From BCD1 sp942492125 (GTDB lineage Bacteria > Bacteroidota > Bacteroidia > Chitinophagales > Saprospiraceae): a stretch of DNA of 64,000 nt. The stretch covers positions 372,001-436,000 of the forward strand of contig CALODM010000013.1 in assembly GCA_942492125.1 (NCBI GenBank), in the 5' to 3' direction. Of this stretch, positions 17,717 through 27,268 are shown one piece after another. The first letter of the stretch is position 1. Each line of letters starts with the position of its first letter. The position numbers were made by a program, and so were the translations under genes. Below the pieces are notes generated by a model. It was not told the DNA's origin, ran no database searches, and was given only the letters and a program-made list of their open reading frames with translations.

Positions 17717-19111
17717 TCAATCCGTTTTCCCTTCCATTTTAATGCCTGCTTCCCCTTTAATTCCTATGATCATCCTGATCCCGTCAGCTGTCAGCCAAGC
17801 ATTCTGTATGCTTAATTCCTGCAATTTGCCCTCCAGGAATATATTTTTGGAGAGTTCATAATGCTGGAGTTGTTCATTGAGCATTTTTTCCATTTCCTGC
17901 AAGTTATAATCCAATAATAGATTCAGATTTTCCTTGATTTGTTTTTTTAGAGTGCTTTTGAGTATCCATGCCGCAGATTTATGTAAAAAACTTTTTGTTT
18001 CCAGTGTAAATTCTAAATCTTCCAGGTCAATAGATCCCTTTTTAGGGTCATAAGTAGGCTTGCCGGTCAGGTAAATACTTCCCTTGTAACTGCCTGATAA
18101 GGTGGTGTTAACGATAATATTATTGCCCTGGCCATACATATGCAGGTCTTCAATCACAGCGTAATATTTACCAGATTCAAATCTTTCGCCCAACAGTTCC
18201 GCCTTGGCCATACTGTCTGCCTGTTCGTAGGTGATCTCAGCACCGATATTCAATTCAAAATCATTGTTGTAATCAGAAGTATATGCAAAGGGCGGTAAAT
18301 GGTAGGCCGTGGGTTTCCAAATGTCAGGCTTTACGCCAAGCTTTACATCAGGGCGTGCTTTAACAAGTACAGTGGTATTAATGGATTCATCATCCATTTG
18401 AGGCCTGGTGAGCCCCAGGGACTCTGGGTTTACAGTCAGCCAGGTATTGTACTCCGGAGAAACCAGGATGGGGTCAAAAAGTCCCTTCCAGGCTTCCTCC
18501 ACCGTTGTTCTCAGGTTGAAATAAGCCGCCACCTGATCATCAATGGATTTGGCAATGAAATTACTGCTCCGGTTGAGGATGATATCTCCGATGAAACCTG
18601 CAGAAATCCGGACTCCTCCGATCACGATCGCAGGCTTTTTAGACCAGACATAATTGATGACGCTGCTTTCGGTAACCAAATTCCAGTTTTGATCGATGTC
18701 AAATCCGGTTCGGAAGAAAAGCCTGATAGAAGCATCGGCCCTTACGCTACCCAATGGTGTTTTATAATCTATTTCAAGATCCAGGGGGATGGAATATTTC
18801 AGAGCCATGATATCCGTAACGATTGTGAGGGGTTCCATTTTACTGGCTTTGATTTTCATATTATCACCATCATCGAAGGTATTGTCTTCGTATAACAGAC
18901 CATCAAATTGCTCGTTGAGCATTTTCTCCAGTTCATCGATTTTTATCCGGACAGGGATGTTGATAAAAGAAGCCTTTTCTTCAAAATAAGGATTTTCATA
19001 TCTTTCCATAGGCTTGATTGGTTGAGTTGTTTTACATGAACCTAAAAACATTAGGAGGCTAAGCGAAAAAAGAATAAAAACCAAATCGCTTTTTTTCAGT
19101 AAACCATGCAT
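17717..19111 (-). CDS. DUF4403 family lipoprotein
   Basis: A 464-residue envelope lipoprotein. A hydrophobic signal (about residues 10-25) ends in the lipobox FLGSC. The body matches the DUF4403 pattern: NIPVRIKIDELEKMLNEQF near the start, repeated TLKKQIKENLNLLLDY-type helices near the end, and a long beta-rich middle. The family resembles tubular lipid-binding folds, but its function is not established. The length is normal. It is divergent from the PDZ protein, with 185 nt between starts. Confidence 0.85.
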   Translation of the reverse strand: MHGLLKKSDLVFILFSLSLLMFLGSCKTTQPIKPMERYENPYFEEKASFINIPVRIKIDELEKMLNEQFDGLLYEDNTFDDGDNMKIKASKMEPLTIVTDIMALKYSIPLDLEIDYKTPLGSVRADASIRLFFRTGFDIDQNWNLVTESSVINYVWSKKPAIVIGGVRISAGFIGDIILNRSSNFIAKSIDDQVAAYFNLRTTVEEAWKGLFDPILVSPEYNTWLTVNPESLGLTRPQMDDESINTTVLVKARPDVKLGVKPDIWKPTAYHLPPFAYTSDYNNDFELNIGAEITYEQADSMAKAELLGERFESGKYYAVIEDLHMYGQGNNIIVNTTLSGSYKGSIYLTGKPTYDPKKGSIDLEDLEFTLETKSFLHKSAAWILKSTLKKQIKENLNLLLDYNLQEMEKMLNEQLQHYELSKNIFLEGKLQELSIQNAWLTADGIRMIIGIKGEAGIKMEGKTD

Positions 19112-19296
19112 TAGTCGATTTATTTATAAGATTGGGAAATAGGATGTTGAAATTAATAACTATTTTTTAAAACTTACGATTTTATTGTGCAACCCTTCTA
19201 TTGGGAAAATGTCATTTTAATGGAAACAGGTCAAAAGCAACATTATTTGACTCGTTGCTTTATTGAGTTGTTTTAAAAAAATAAAACTTCTTCGAG

Positions 19297-21042
19297 ATGC
19301 ATCACAGAACTATTCTTCTCTTTTTATTGATGTTGTGTACCCTGGGACTATCCGGACAAAAACAAAATGCTCCAGGAGCGGACAAGGCTTTTTTGGGGAT
19401 TAATTTCGATCTTATCTCTAAAGAAAAAGCTCGTTTGTTAGGGTTTGATAATCCTTATGGTGACTACATCACAAAAGTAATAAAAAACACAGCTGCTGAT
19501 AGAGCCGGTTTACAGATTTTCGACTATATCTATGGTGTGGACGATTTTCGGGTCGGAAAGGACAAACAATTGGGGGATTTGCTTAAAAACCATAAGCCCG
19601 GCGATAAAATTACCATTCATTTTTACCGACAGGCAAAGGCTTTTTCTCTACCTGTAACCCTGGGAGCGAAAAGCGAAGTAAAGGAAGAGTCCAGATCTCA
19701 GTCGTTTCTTGGGGTTAGCCAGCATAATGAGTACGCGGAAAACGAAAGAGGAGTAAAGGTAAATATTGTGGATTTTTCTGCTGCCAGGGAAATGGGGCTG
19801 GAAGACGGAGATATTATTATGACCATTAATAATTATCCCATGGTCACCTGGTCAGATATTTCTACTGTTGTGGAATCATTGCAACCAGGGCAGGAAGTTA
19901 ACCTTACTTATTACCGCAATGGTCGTAAAATGAGGGCTTCAGGAAAAATGAAGTCGATGTCTGAAACCAGGCAGTATGCAACAGTTAAACCCCCAAAAAA
20001 AGAGAAGGCTTACCTGGGCATAACCTACGATGAATTGTCGAGTCAAAAAGTAAAAAAACTGGGTTTCAACAATCCCTACGGTACCTATATTACTCAGGTT
20101 TATAAAGGCACTGCTGCTGACAGAGCGGGGCTCCAGCCATTCGATTATCTGGTAGGTATTGATGATTATATATTTGGCAAAGGTCAGACTTTAGGAGAAG
20201 TAATGAGTAAATACAGTGCTGATGATCCGGCAATTCTCCATGTGATCAGGGATGGCGGCAAAGTTGATCTAAAGGTTGTTTTTGGCAATCTTTCCGATAA
20301 AAAAATAATCGTCATCGATAAGTGTGAAAAAGCTTTTTTGGGAATTATTCAAATTAACAACACAGAAAAAACGGAGGGCGTTCTGGTAGATATTGTACCC
20401 AATTCCACGGCCGAGGCCATGGGACTCCAAAAAGGAGATATGATCATTAGCATAAATAGTCATTACACCTACGACTGGTCAGACATTACCGCTGCCATCT
20501 ACCAATTGAATAAGGGAGATGAAATTACCGTTGAGTTTTTGCACAATGGTGAAAAACGTAAAAAATCTTTGCCCATCAAATCTTATTGTGAGACTAAAAA
20601 AATGGATGGACTAGGAGCCGCAGAAACACTGGGAAGAGAAGTGGAGTCATGGTCTGTGACAGCTCCCGGTATGATGGAAGAAGGGGACCCTGTTGATATC
20701 AACAATGTAGATTTGATGATTTCTGATATTTCCGGTCAGGAAGCTGAAATGATGCAGTACGAAACAGCAGCCTCCAACCTTAGGCTTGATTATTTGTCGA
20801 TTAATCCACACCCGGAAAGCGGAAAGTTTTTGATGGAGTTCCGCCTTGAGGGAACCGGAGAACTTAGTGTGCGATTGCACAATGGTGGTGGTCGTGAAAT
20901 CTACTCTTATGTATCTGCCGACTTTACTGGACCGTTCAGCGATACGGTCAATATCTCTCAGAATGGTACCGGTAATTATTATATTGAAATAAAACACGGG
21001 AATCGACATCTGTGTAAAAAAATAACACTTGCTGCTATGTAA
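19297..21042 (+). CDS. Secreted protein with four PDZ domains and T9SS-type tail
   Basis: A 581-residue exported protein: signal peptide (cleavage near LSGQ, ~residue 20), then four PDZ-like domains at about 30-120, 130-220, 238-325 and 340-430. Domains 1 and 3 are alike (both contain GFDNPYG/GFNNPYG and NTAADRAGLQ/GTAADRAGLQ), and 2 and 4 are alike (GLEDGDIIMTIN/GLQKGDMIISIN), so a PDZ pair was duplicated. No protease domain is present. The last ~80 residues form a beta-rich tail (INPHPESGKFLMEF start, NISQNGTGNYYIEI near the end) like the type A T9SS sorting domain. It is therefore probably surface-exposed or secreted and binds peptides. A good terminator follows. Confidence 0.85.
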   Translation: MHHRTILLFLLMLCTLGLSGQKQNAPGADKAFLGINFDLISKEKARLLGFDNPYGDYITKVIKNTAADRAGLQIFDYIYGVDDFRVGKDKQLGDLLKNHKPGDKITIHFYRQAKAFSLPVTLGAKSEVKEESRSQSFLGVSQHNEYAENERGVKVNIVDFSAAREMGLEDGDIIMTINNYPMVTWSDISTVVESLQPGQEVNLTYYRNGRKMRASGKMKSMSETRQYATVKPPKKEKAYLGITYDELSSQKVKKLGFNNPYGTYITQVYKGTAADRAGLQPFDYLVGIDDYIFGKGQTLGEVMSKYSADDPAILHVIRDGGKVDLKVVFGNLSDKKIIVIDKCEKAFLGIIQINNTEKTEGVLVDIVPNSTAEAMGLQKGDMIISINSHYTYDWSDITAAIYQLNKGDEITVEFLHNGEKRKKSLPIKSYCETKKMDGLGAAETLGREVESWSVTAPGMMEEGDPVDINNVDLMISDISGQEAEMMQYETAASNLRLDYLSINPHPESGKFLMEFRLEGTGELSVRLHNGGGREIYSYVSADFTGPFSDTVNISQNGTGNYYIEIKHGNRHLCKKITLAAM

Positions 21043-21099
21043 ATGAAGGCATTTTAAAGCGAGTAAAAAGTCCAATCTTTTTTAAGATAGTTTTTTGGG

Positions 21100-21128
21100 G
21101 CCCTACTCAATGGAGTGGGGCTTTTTTT
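21100..21128 (+). terminator. Rho-independent terminator
   Basis: A 9-bp stem (GCCCTACTC / GAGTGGGGC with one wobble pair), a 4-nt loop and seven T. It closes the PDZ gene. Confidence 0.92.
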
Positions 21129-21200
21129 CTACCTTTGGTTAGGCACAATTTAATTTTGGATGCACAAGTATGCTACTCAACCAAATACTTATCGCCCCTG

Positions 21201-21233
21201 TTGTTTTAAAAAATACAACTTTAAATAAATTTG
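21201..21233 (+). promoter_or_regulatory. Promoter directly abutting the BNR-protein start
   Basis: TTG at 21201-21203 and TAAATTTG at 21226-21233, 22 nt apart. The box ends 5 nt before the ATG at 21239, so the mRNA would be leaderless or nearly so. Confidence 0.5.
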
Positions 21234-21238
21234 GACGT

Positions 21239-24200
21239 ATGGACTATTTCAAGCTTTTTCAGGTGAAAAAGATTTCATGGCTGTTTCTTTTCGTAATAAT
21301 ATTGCCTTTATTTTCATCAGGGCAAAAAAACACTTCTGCAGAGATCACGGGATTCGATGAAGGATTATTTGAATCCCAGCAATGGCGTTGTATAGGGCCC
21401 TTTCGCGGAGGAAGATCAGCGGCGGTTTGCGGAGTTCCCGGGAAACCTAATTTATACTATATGGGAGCTACAGGTGGCGGTGTTTGGAGAACAAAAGACG
21501 GCGGACAAACCTGGGTAAATATTTCAGACGGTTTTTTTGGAGGATCCATTGGAGCGATAGCGGTGAGTGAATATGATCCAAACGTCATTTATGTCGGTGG
21601 CGGGGAGGTTACTGTTCGGGGTAATGTTTCTTACGGGTACGGCATGTGGAGGAGTACAGATGCCGGAAAGACCTGGAAACATATAGGGCTTGAAAATTCA
21701 AAGCATATTCCGCGTATCAGAATACATCCCAAAGATCCGGATCTGGTTTATGCAGCGGTTTTGGGCGACCTTTATAAGCCTGGTATGGATCGAGGTATTT
21801 ACCGCTCTAAAGATGGCGGTGAAACCTGGGAGAAAGTGCTTTTTGTAAATGAAAATGCCGGAGCTGTTGATCTGTTGTTGGATCCTAATAATCCAAGAAT
21901 AATCTATGCCTCTACCTGGCGGGTCAGGAGAACGCCTTATAGCTTGTCCAGTGGTGGGGAAGGCTCTGCCTTATGGAAAAGTACTGACAGTGGAGAAACC
22001 TGGACCAATATTTCTGCTAAGCCCGGATTGCCTGAAGGTGTTTGGGGAATTAGTGGCGTGGCAGTATCACCTCTGAATTCCGAGCGGGTCTGGGCTATTA
22101 TTGAAAATGACAAAGGTGGCATATTCCGGTCGGAGGACGGTGGGGAAAACTGGGTAAAAGTCAATGATTCCCGGGCACTCAGGCAAAGAGCATGGTATTA
22201 CTCGCGTATTTATGCAGACACTCAGGACGAAGATATTCTTTATGTTATGAACGTCCGGTACCACAAATCCAAAGATGGCGGCAAAACTTTCAACGCTTAC
22301 AATGCTCCACATGGTGACCATCATGATCTTTGGATCGCTCCGGAAGACAACCAACGTATGGTCATTGCAGATGATGGTGGTGCTCAGGTTACTTTTGACG
22401 GCGGCGAAAATTGGTCTACCTACCACAATCAGCCTACTGCCCAGTTTTACCGCGTAATTACCGATGAACACTTCCCTTTCAGGATTTATGGTGCCCAACA
22501 GGACAATTCAACTGTCAGGATCGCTCACCGTACTACAGGCAGCAGTATCGGGGAAAGAGACTGGGAGTCAACTGCCGGAGGAGAAAGTGCCCATGTTGCC
22601 GTTTCTCCGGAAGACAATGATATTGTGTATGGCGGGAGTTATGGCGGTTTCCTGACGCGGCTTGATCATAAGTCAAAACAAACCCAGGGTATCAATGTCT
22701 GGCCGGATAACCCAATGGGCTATGGAGCTGAGGGAATGAAATACCGTTTCCAATGGAATTTCCCTATATTTTTCTCTCCCCATAATCCAAAGAGGTTATA
22801 CGCAGCCTCCAATCACTTGCATGTAACCGAAAATGGCGGACAATCCTGGGAAATTATCAGCCCTGATCTCACCAGGAATGATTCCACAAAACTCGTTTCT
22901 TCAGGTGGGCCCATAACCCAGGATAACACAGGAGTAGAATATTACTGTACGATTTTTGCGGCAGCGGAGTCTCCCCATGAGGAAGGTGTGATCTGGACCG
23001 GATCGGATGATGGCCTGGTACACCTTACCAGGGACGGTGGCCAGCATTGGCAAAACGTTACTCCACAAAACCTGCCGAAGTGGATGATGATTAACAGTAT
23101 TGAAATTGATCCTTTTAATAAGGCTGGGGTCTACCTTGCAGGAACTCGCTATAAACTGGGAGACTATCGTCCGTATTTATATAAAACGGAAGATTTCGGG
23201 AAAACCTGGAAGCAAATCACTGATGGAATTGATCCGGAACATTTTACCAGAGTACTGCGTGCGGATCCCCAACGCCAGGGATTGCTCTACGCAGGCACCG
23301 AAACAGGAATGTATGTTTCTTTTGATGACGGCCAAAACTGGCAGTCCATGCAATTGAATCTGCCCATTGTTCCCATTACAGACCTGGCTGTTAAAGACGA
23401 TCATTTGATTGCGGCAACCCAGGGACGGAGTTTTTGGATGATCGATGATCTGACTATTTTGCACCAATTGGAAGCAGGGGACAATAAGGCCGAGGTGAAA
23501 TTGTTTCAGCCTCGCCCGGCTTACAGGATGCCGGGACGACAAAACAAAAAAAATATCCATTCCGGGATGAATCACCCCGGTGGGGTTATGGTTAATTTTT
23601 ACCTCAAAGAGAAACCTGCAGATTCTCTATTGGTTTCCCTGACTTTTATGGAAATGGATGGTGATACCATTAAATCCTATTCTACCAAAGCTAAAGACAA
23701 AGGTGACCAACTCGAATTGAAAAAAGGCGGCAATATGTTCCGTTGGGACATGAGATACCCTGATGCCGAGAAATTCGAGGGTATGATTCTTTGGTGGGGA
23801 AGTTTGTCCGGGCCGGTAGCCTTGCCGGGAATGTATAAAGTTGCGCTTAATGTAGATGGGGACATTCATACACAGACCTTTGAGATCAAAGCCAACCCAC
23901 GTTCTCAATCTACAGAGGAAGACCTGGCAGCTCAGTTTGCCTTTTTGATGGAGGTTAGGGATAAAGTCACCGAAGCACATAAAGTAATTATTGATATCAG
24001 GGATATCAAAAAACAATTGTCGAATATTACGGAACGACTGGCCAAAGATGAAGGTAAAAAAGACATAATTGATAAAGCCAAAACGATTAACGAACAGTTG
24101 ACCGAGGTGGAAGAAACTCTTTATCAAACCAGGAATCGTAGCCAGCAGGATCCCTTGAATTATCCAATTAAACTGACCAACAAACTGGCTCATTTGAACT

Positions 24201-24385
24201 CCCTGAATGACATGGGCGATTTCCGTCCGACCCAACAATCTTACCAGGTCAAAGAGAATTTAACAATGGCTATAGACAAGGAAATAAGGAAGTATCGTTC
24301 TATCAAGGACACTTCACTGCCGGAGTTGAATGAATTGATCAAACAACAGGGAGTTAACGGTGTTTTGCTGAATGACTCTATTTGA
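21239..24385 (+). CDS. Secreted BNR/sortilin-like beta-propeller protein
   Basis: A 1048-residue exported protein with a signal peptide ending near FSSGQ (~residue 29). It carries many Asp-box/BNR repeats of the form S-x-D-x-G-x-T-W: TKDGGQTW, STDAGKTW, SKDGGETW, STDSGETW, SEDGGENW, TRDGGQHW and SFDDGQNW. These fold as one or two large beta-propellers, as in the VPS10/sortilin and glycosyl-hydrolase-like exo-alpha-sialidase families. Residues ~780-890 form a beta-sandwich-like region, and the last ~150 residues are helical. Relatives are often labelled glycosyl hydrolase, but no catalytic residues can be assigned. The start at 21239 gives the signal peptide; a further upstream ATG at 21170 adds 23 unlikely residues. 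Confidence 0.82.
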   Translation: MDYFKLFQVKKISWLFLFVIILPLFSSGQKNTSAEITGFDEGLFESQQWRCIGPFRGGRSAAVCGVPGKPNLYYMGATGGGVWRTKDGGQTWVNISDGFFGGSIGAIAVSEYDPNVIYVGGGEVTVRGNVSYGYGMWRSTDAGKTWKHIGLENSKHIPRIRIHPKDPDLVYAAVLGDLYKPGMDRGIYRSKDGGETWEKVLFVNENAGAVDLLLDPNNPRIIYASTWRVRRTPYSLSSGGEGSALWKSTDSGETWTNISAKPGLPEGVWGISGVAVSPLNSERVWAIIENDKGGIFRSEDGGENWVKVNDSRALRQRAWYYSRIYADTQDEDILYVMNVRYHKSKDGGKTFNAYNAPHGDHHDLWIAPEDNQRMVIADDGGAQVTFDGGENWSTYHNQPTAQFYRVITDEHFPFRIYGAQQDNSTVRIAHRTTGSSIGERDWESTAGGESAHVAVSPEDNDIVYGGSYGGFLTRLDHKSKQTQGINVWPDNPMGYGAEGMKYRFQWNFPIFFSPHNPKRLYAASNHLHVTENGGQSWEIISPDLTRNDSTKLVSSGGPITQDNTGVEYYCTIFAAAESPHEEGVIWTGSDDGLVHLTRDGGQHWQNVTPQNLPKWMMINSIEIDPFNKAGVYLAGTRYKLGDYRPYLYKTEDFGKTWKQITDGIDPEHFTRVLRADPQRQGLLYAGTETGMYVSFDDGQNWQSMQLNLPIVPITDLAVKDDHLIAATQGRSFWMIDDLTILHQLEAGDNKAEVKLFQPRPAYRMPGRQNKKNIHSGMNHPGGVMVNFYLKEKPADSLLVSLTFMEMDGDTIKSYSTKAKDKGDQLELKKGGNMFRWDMRYPDAEKFEGMILWWGSLSGPVALPGMYKVALNVDGDIHTQTFEIKANPRSQSTEEDLAAQFAFLMEVRDKVTEAHKVIIDIRDIKKQLSNITERLAKDEGKKDIIDKAKTINEQLTEVEETLYQTRNRSQQDPLNYPIKLTNKLAHLNSLNDMGDFRPTQQSYQVKENLTMAIDKEIRKYRSIKDTSLPELNELIKQQGVNGVLLNDSI

Positions 24386-24552
24386 TTTTTTGTAGGTATG
24401 AATCGTTAGTTTTTGGGAGCGAATGATCCGGTTCAGACAGAATAGTTATATATTCGCCATAAGCAGGCAATTCCCTGAACTATTCATGTTTTTAAGTGTT
24501 TTTAACCAAACGAAAATGATTTTAGTACAATTAAACTTTTTACTTTAAACAA

Positions 24553-25695
24553 ATGGATACGCAAACATTGGAAAATCTGGACCTTATTGTTGATAGTGCA
24601 CGCGACTTTGCCGAAAAGCACATTCGTCCTCACGTAATGGAATGGGATGAACATTCTACTTTTCCTGAGGATCTTTTTCATAAAATGGGCGAATTTGGAT
24701 TTCTGGGAGTACTCGTGCCTGAAGAGTATGGTGGTTTTGGTCTGGGGTACCAGGAATATGTGTCCATTATTGAAGAGATTTCAAAAGTTTGCGGTTCTAT
24801 TGGCTTGTCTGTAGCAGCGCACAATTCATTATGTACAAATCATATTTTGCAATTTGGGAATGAAGAGCAAAAACAAAAATACCTGCCTCGTTTGGCGAGT
24901 GGGGAATGGATAGGCGCCTGGGGGCTCACAGAACCGAATACAGGCAGTGATGCGGGAAGAATGCAGTGTGTTGCAACAAAAGATGGCGATCATTACGTAC
25001 TCAATGGTTCCAAAAATTTTATTACCCACGGAAAAACGGGTAATGTTGTCGTCGTTATTGCGAGAACAGGAGAACCTCTGGACAGCAGAGGTATGACCGC
25101 TTTTATCGTCGAAAGAGGAACGCCGGGCTTCAGAGCAGGGAGAGTAGAGAATAAACTTGGAATGAGGGCTTCAGAAACGGCAGAGTTGATCTTTGAAAAT
25201 TGTCGCATCCATGAAAGCCAGATTGTTGGTGAAGTAGGAGAGGGCTTTATCCAGTCGCTAAAGATTCTTGACGGTGGAAGGATTTCTATTGCCGCCTTGT
25301 CTCTCGGTATTGCAAAAGGTGCTTTCAACGCTGCTTTGCAATATTCTCAGGAACGCGAACAATTTGGCAAACCCATCGCTTCTTTCCAGGCAATAAGTTT
25401 CAAGCTTGCCGATATGGCTACCAAAATCGAAGCGGCAGAACTACTTACCCGTAAGGCAGCCAGGCTAAAAATGGAAGGTAAGAAAACCACTAAGATCTCC
25501 GCTATGGCTAAATACCATGCTTCGGAAACGGCAGTTTCCGTATCCAATGATGCCGTCCAGATTTTCGGAGGGTACGGTTATACCAAGGAGTACCCCGTTG
25601 AAAAATATTTCCGGGATGCGAAGTTGTGTACCATTGGTGAAGGTACTTCTGAAATACAAAAATTGGTTATTTCCAGGGAACTGATGAAAGGTTAA
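24553..25695 (+). CDS. Acyl-CoA dehydrogenase
   Basis: FAD enzyme of beta-oxidation or branched-chain acyl-CoA oxidation (380 residues, the standard length). Signatures: GAWGLTEPNTGSDAG (flavin/substrate binding), NGSKNFITHG, and the C-terminal GGYGYTKEYPVEKYFRDAK. The catalytic base is Glu363 in IGEGTSEIQ, the position used by short- and medium-chain types. Chain-length preference cannot be read reliably. It is monocistronic, with a strong terminator directly downstream. It probably passes electrons to ETF. Confidence 0.95.
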   Translation: MDTQTLENLDLIVDSARDFAEKHIRPHVMEWDEHSTFPEDLFHKMGEFGFLGVLVPEEYGGFGLGYQEYVSIIEEISKVCGSIGLSVAAHNSLCTNHILQFGNEEQKQKYLPRLASGEWIGAWGLTEPNTGSDAGRMQCVATKDGDHYVLNGSKNFITHGKTGNVVVVIARTGEPLDSRGMTAFIVERGTPGFRAGRVENKLGMRASETAELIFENCRIHESQIVGEVGEGFIQSLKILDGGRISIAALSLGIAKGAFNAALQYSQEREQFGKPIASFQAISFKLADMATKIEAAELLTRKAARLKMEGKKTTKISAMAKYHASETAVSVSNDAVQIFGGYGYTKEYPVEKYFRDAKLCTIGEGTSEIQKLVISRELMKG

Positions 25696-25717
25696 AAAAA
25701 ACTAAAATACAATGGAT

Positions 25718-25756
25718 AAGCGGGGAAGGTTAATAAACTTTCCCCGCTTTTTTTTT
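25718..25756 (+). terminator. Rho-independent terminator after acyl-CoA dehydrogenase
   Basis: A 14-bp stem (AAGCGGGGAAGGTT / AACTTTCCCCGCTT, one wobble) with a 4-nt loop and a run of nine T. Confidence 0.95.
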
Positions 25757-25849
25757 AAGGAGACAAAACAACCATAATTGCCACTTGCTATTCCTCTTTA
25801 AAAATCGTATTTTTAAAATTGCTTTCTTCAGAACTTAACAGTGATAAAT

Positions 25850-26641
25850 ATGAAAACAGGGATTTGTCTCTCGGGAGGCGGGGCACGCGGCATCGCTCAT
25901 ATTGGTGTATTACAGGCTCTTGAAGAAAATGGTATTTTCCCGGATATCATTTCCGGCGCAAGTGCCGGAGCAATTGTAGGGGCTTTTTATGCATCAGGAA
26001 TGCGCCCTCAGCAGATATTTCAACTGGTCAGAAAGAGCAGCCTATTGAGACTGTTCTCTTTTGGAATCCCGAACAGGGGTATAACGAAACTGACCTATCT
26101 AAAGACACTACTGGAAAAGAATATAGGTCCAGAAACCTTTGATGAATTACCCAAAAAGCTTATTGCTTCTATTTCCAATTTAAATTCAGGATTGACCGAA
26201 GAAGTCGATTCCGGTCCGCTTTATGATGTCATCATGGCTTCTGCCAGCATTCCGCTGGTTTTTCAACCTGTTGAGATCAATGGGAATATTTACGTTGATG
26301 GTGGCTTATTGAATAACCTGCCACTCGATAAACTTCGTCAACAGGCTGATTTTATTATGGGCGTTAATGTGATGCCTGATATTAAAGTGGAAAATGCTTC
26401 TATTGAATCAACCATAGGGGTAGCCACACGTTCTTTTCAGTTATCGGTAATTGCCAATACCAGACCTAATTTTAAATACTGTGATGTGCTGATAGAGCCG
26501 GAAAAGGTGCATCCCTATCACGTTTTTCAATTGAATAAGTACCAGGAAATTTATGAGATTGGCTATGAAAAAACACTCAGCCTTATTCCCGAGATCAAAC
26601 AAAAAATGGAAAGCCGGAAAGCACAGGCCATAACTTCCTGA
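25850..26641 (+). CDS. Patatin-like phospholipase (RssA type)
   Basis: A 263-residue cytosolic-type patatin acyl hydrolase. The oxyanion-hole motif GGGARG is at residues 9-14, the nucleophile elbow is GASAG with Ser38, and the dyad Asp150 is in VDGG. All three elements are intact, so lipase or lysophospholipase activity is expected. There is no signal peptide. A GTG at 25841 could add three residues, but ATG 25850 matches the family start. It is convergent with the phosphoribosyltransferase gene, with only 11 nt between stops. Confidence 0.92.
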   Translation: MKTGICLSGGGARGIAHIGVLQALEENGIFPDIISGASAGAIVGAFYASGMRPQQIFQLVRKSSLLRLFSFGIPNRGITKLTYLKTLLEKNIGPETFDELPKKLIASISNLNSGLTEEVDSGPLYDVIMASASIPLVFQPVEINGNIYVDGGLLNNLPLDKLRQQADFIMGVNVMPDIKVENASIESTIGVATRSFQLSVIANTRPNFKYCDVLIEPEKVHPYHVFQLNKYQEIYEIGYEKTLSLIPEIKQKMESRKAQAITS

Positions 26642-26652
26642 TTTTAAATAGT

Positions 26653-27150
26653 CTATTTGAGATAAACGGAAAAATTTTGGGCGTCACTCAGATCAACTTT
26701 GATGTTCTCTTTAAGGGTAGTGGCCAGGGATAATCCAAAATAATCAATCTTGACAGGAAATGATTTGTGCATGCGATCAACAAAAACCAAAGTCTCCACC
26801 TTTTTGGGTAAAACTTCCATGAAAGGCTTCCAGGCATAAAAAATTGTTCTCCCTGTATTGGCAACGTCATCTATCAATATCACCACTTTTTGCTCGATTT
26901 CCTTGGGCGATACACCAATGGTAATTTCATTTTCAACAGGTTTGGCCGGGTTCAGCCGCAGATTGGTAATGCTCACCTTTGGTGCCAGATCCATTTGCTC
27001 CAGTTCGGCGTGGATCAATTTGGCAAGCGTCATTCCGCTGTTGTTGATGCCCGCTAATAATATTTCCTTTTCCCCGAAGTTGTTTTCGAGAATTTCGATA
27101 GCCAGCCGTTTAAGCTTTTGAACAATAGTTCTGTTATCCAGTACTTTCAT
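26653..27150 (-). CDS. PyrR-like phosphoribosyltransferase
   Basis: A 165-residue type I phosphoribosyltransferase. The PRPP-binding signature is VVILIDDVANTGRT (about residues 89-102), preceded by an early LLAGINNSGMTLA loop. The closest layout is PyrR/purine PRTase, but the Asp-Asp-Val-Ala-Asn variant and the divergent C-terminal half leave the base specificity open. A -7 box, TATTTTTG, lies on the minus strand at 27180-27173, about 22 nt upstream of the start. Confidence 0.8.
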   Translation of the reverse strand: MKVLDNRTIVQKLKRLAIEILENNFGEKEILLAGINNSGMTLAKLIHAELEQMDLAPKVSITNLRLNPAKPVENEITIGVSPKEIEQKVVILIDDVANTGRTIFYAWKPFMEVLPKKVETLVFVDRMHKSFPVKIDYFGLSLATTLKENIKVDLSDAQNFSVYLK

Positions 27151-27172
27151 GAATAATTGCTTTATGGTAATG

Positions 27173-27180
27173 CAAAAATA
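27173..27180 (-). promoter_or_regulatory. -7 box for the phosphoribosyltransferase gene
   Basis: On the minus strand TATTTTTG fits TAnnTTTG, giving a predicted leader of about 18 nt. No -33 element is evident. Confidence 0.45.
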
Positions 27181-27268
27181 TCCTGATAAAGGTATAATAA
27201 AAAATTTGCCTTTAATATTTTAATTAATTTGATTTGGGTTGTATTTTGAGGCAAATAACAATATTGGA

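Noticed and set aside
18299..18895. Plus-strand open frame of 198 codons
   Set aside because: Antisense to the DUF4403 lipoprotein gene and without recognisable features.
23627..24238. Minus-strand open frame of 203 codons
   Set aside because: Antisense to the BNR protein gene, which has clear motifs. The antisense product has no domain or signal.
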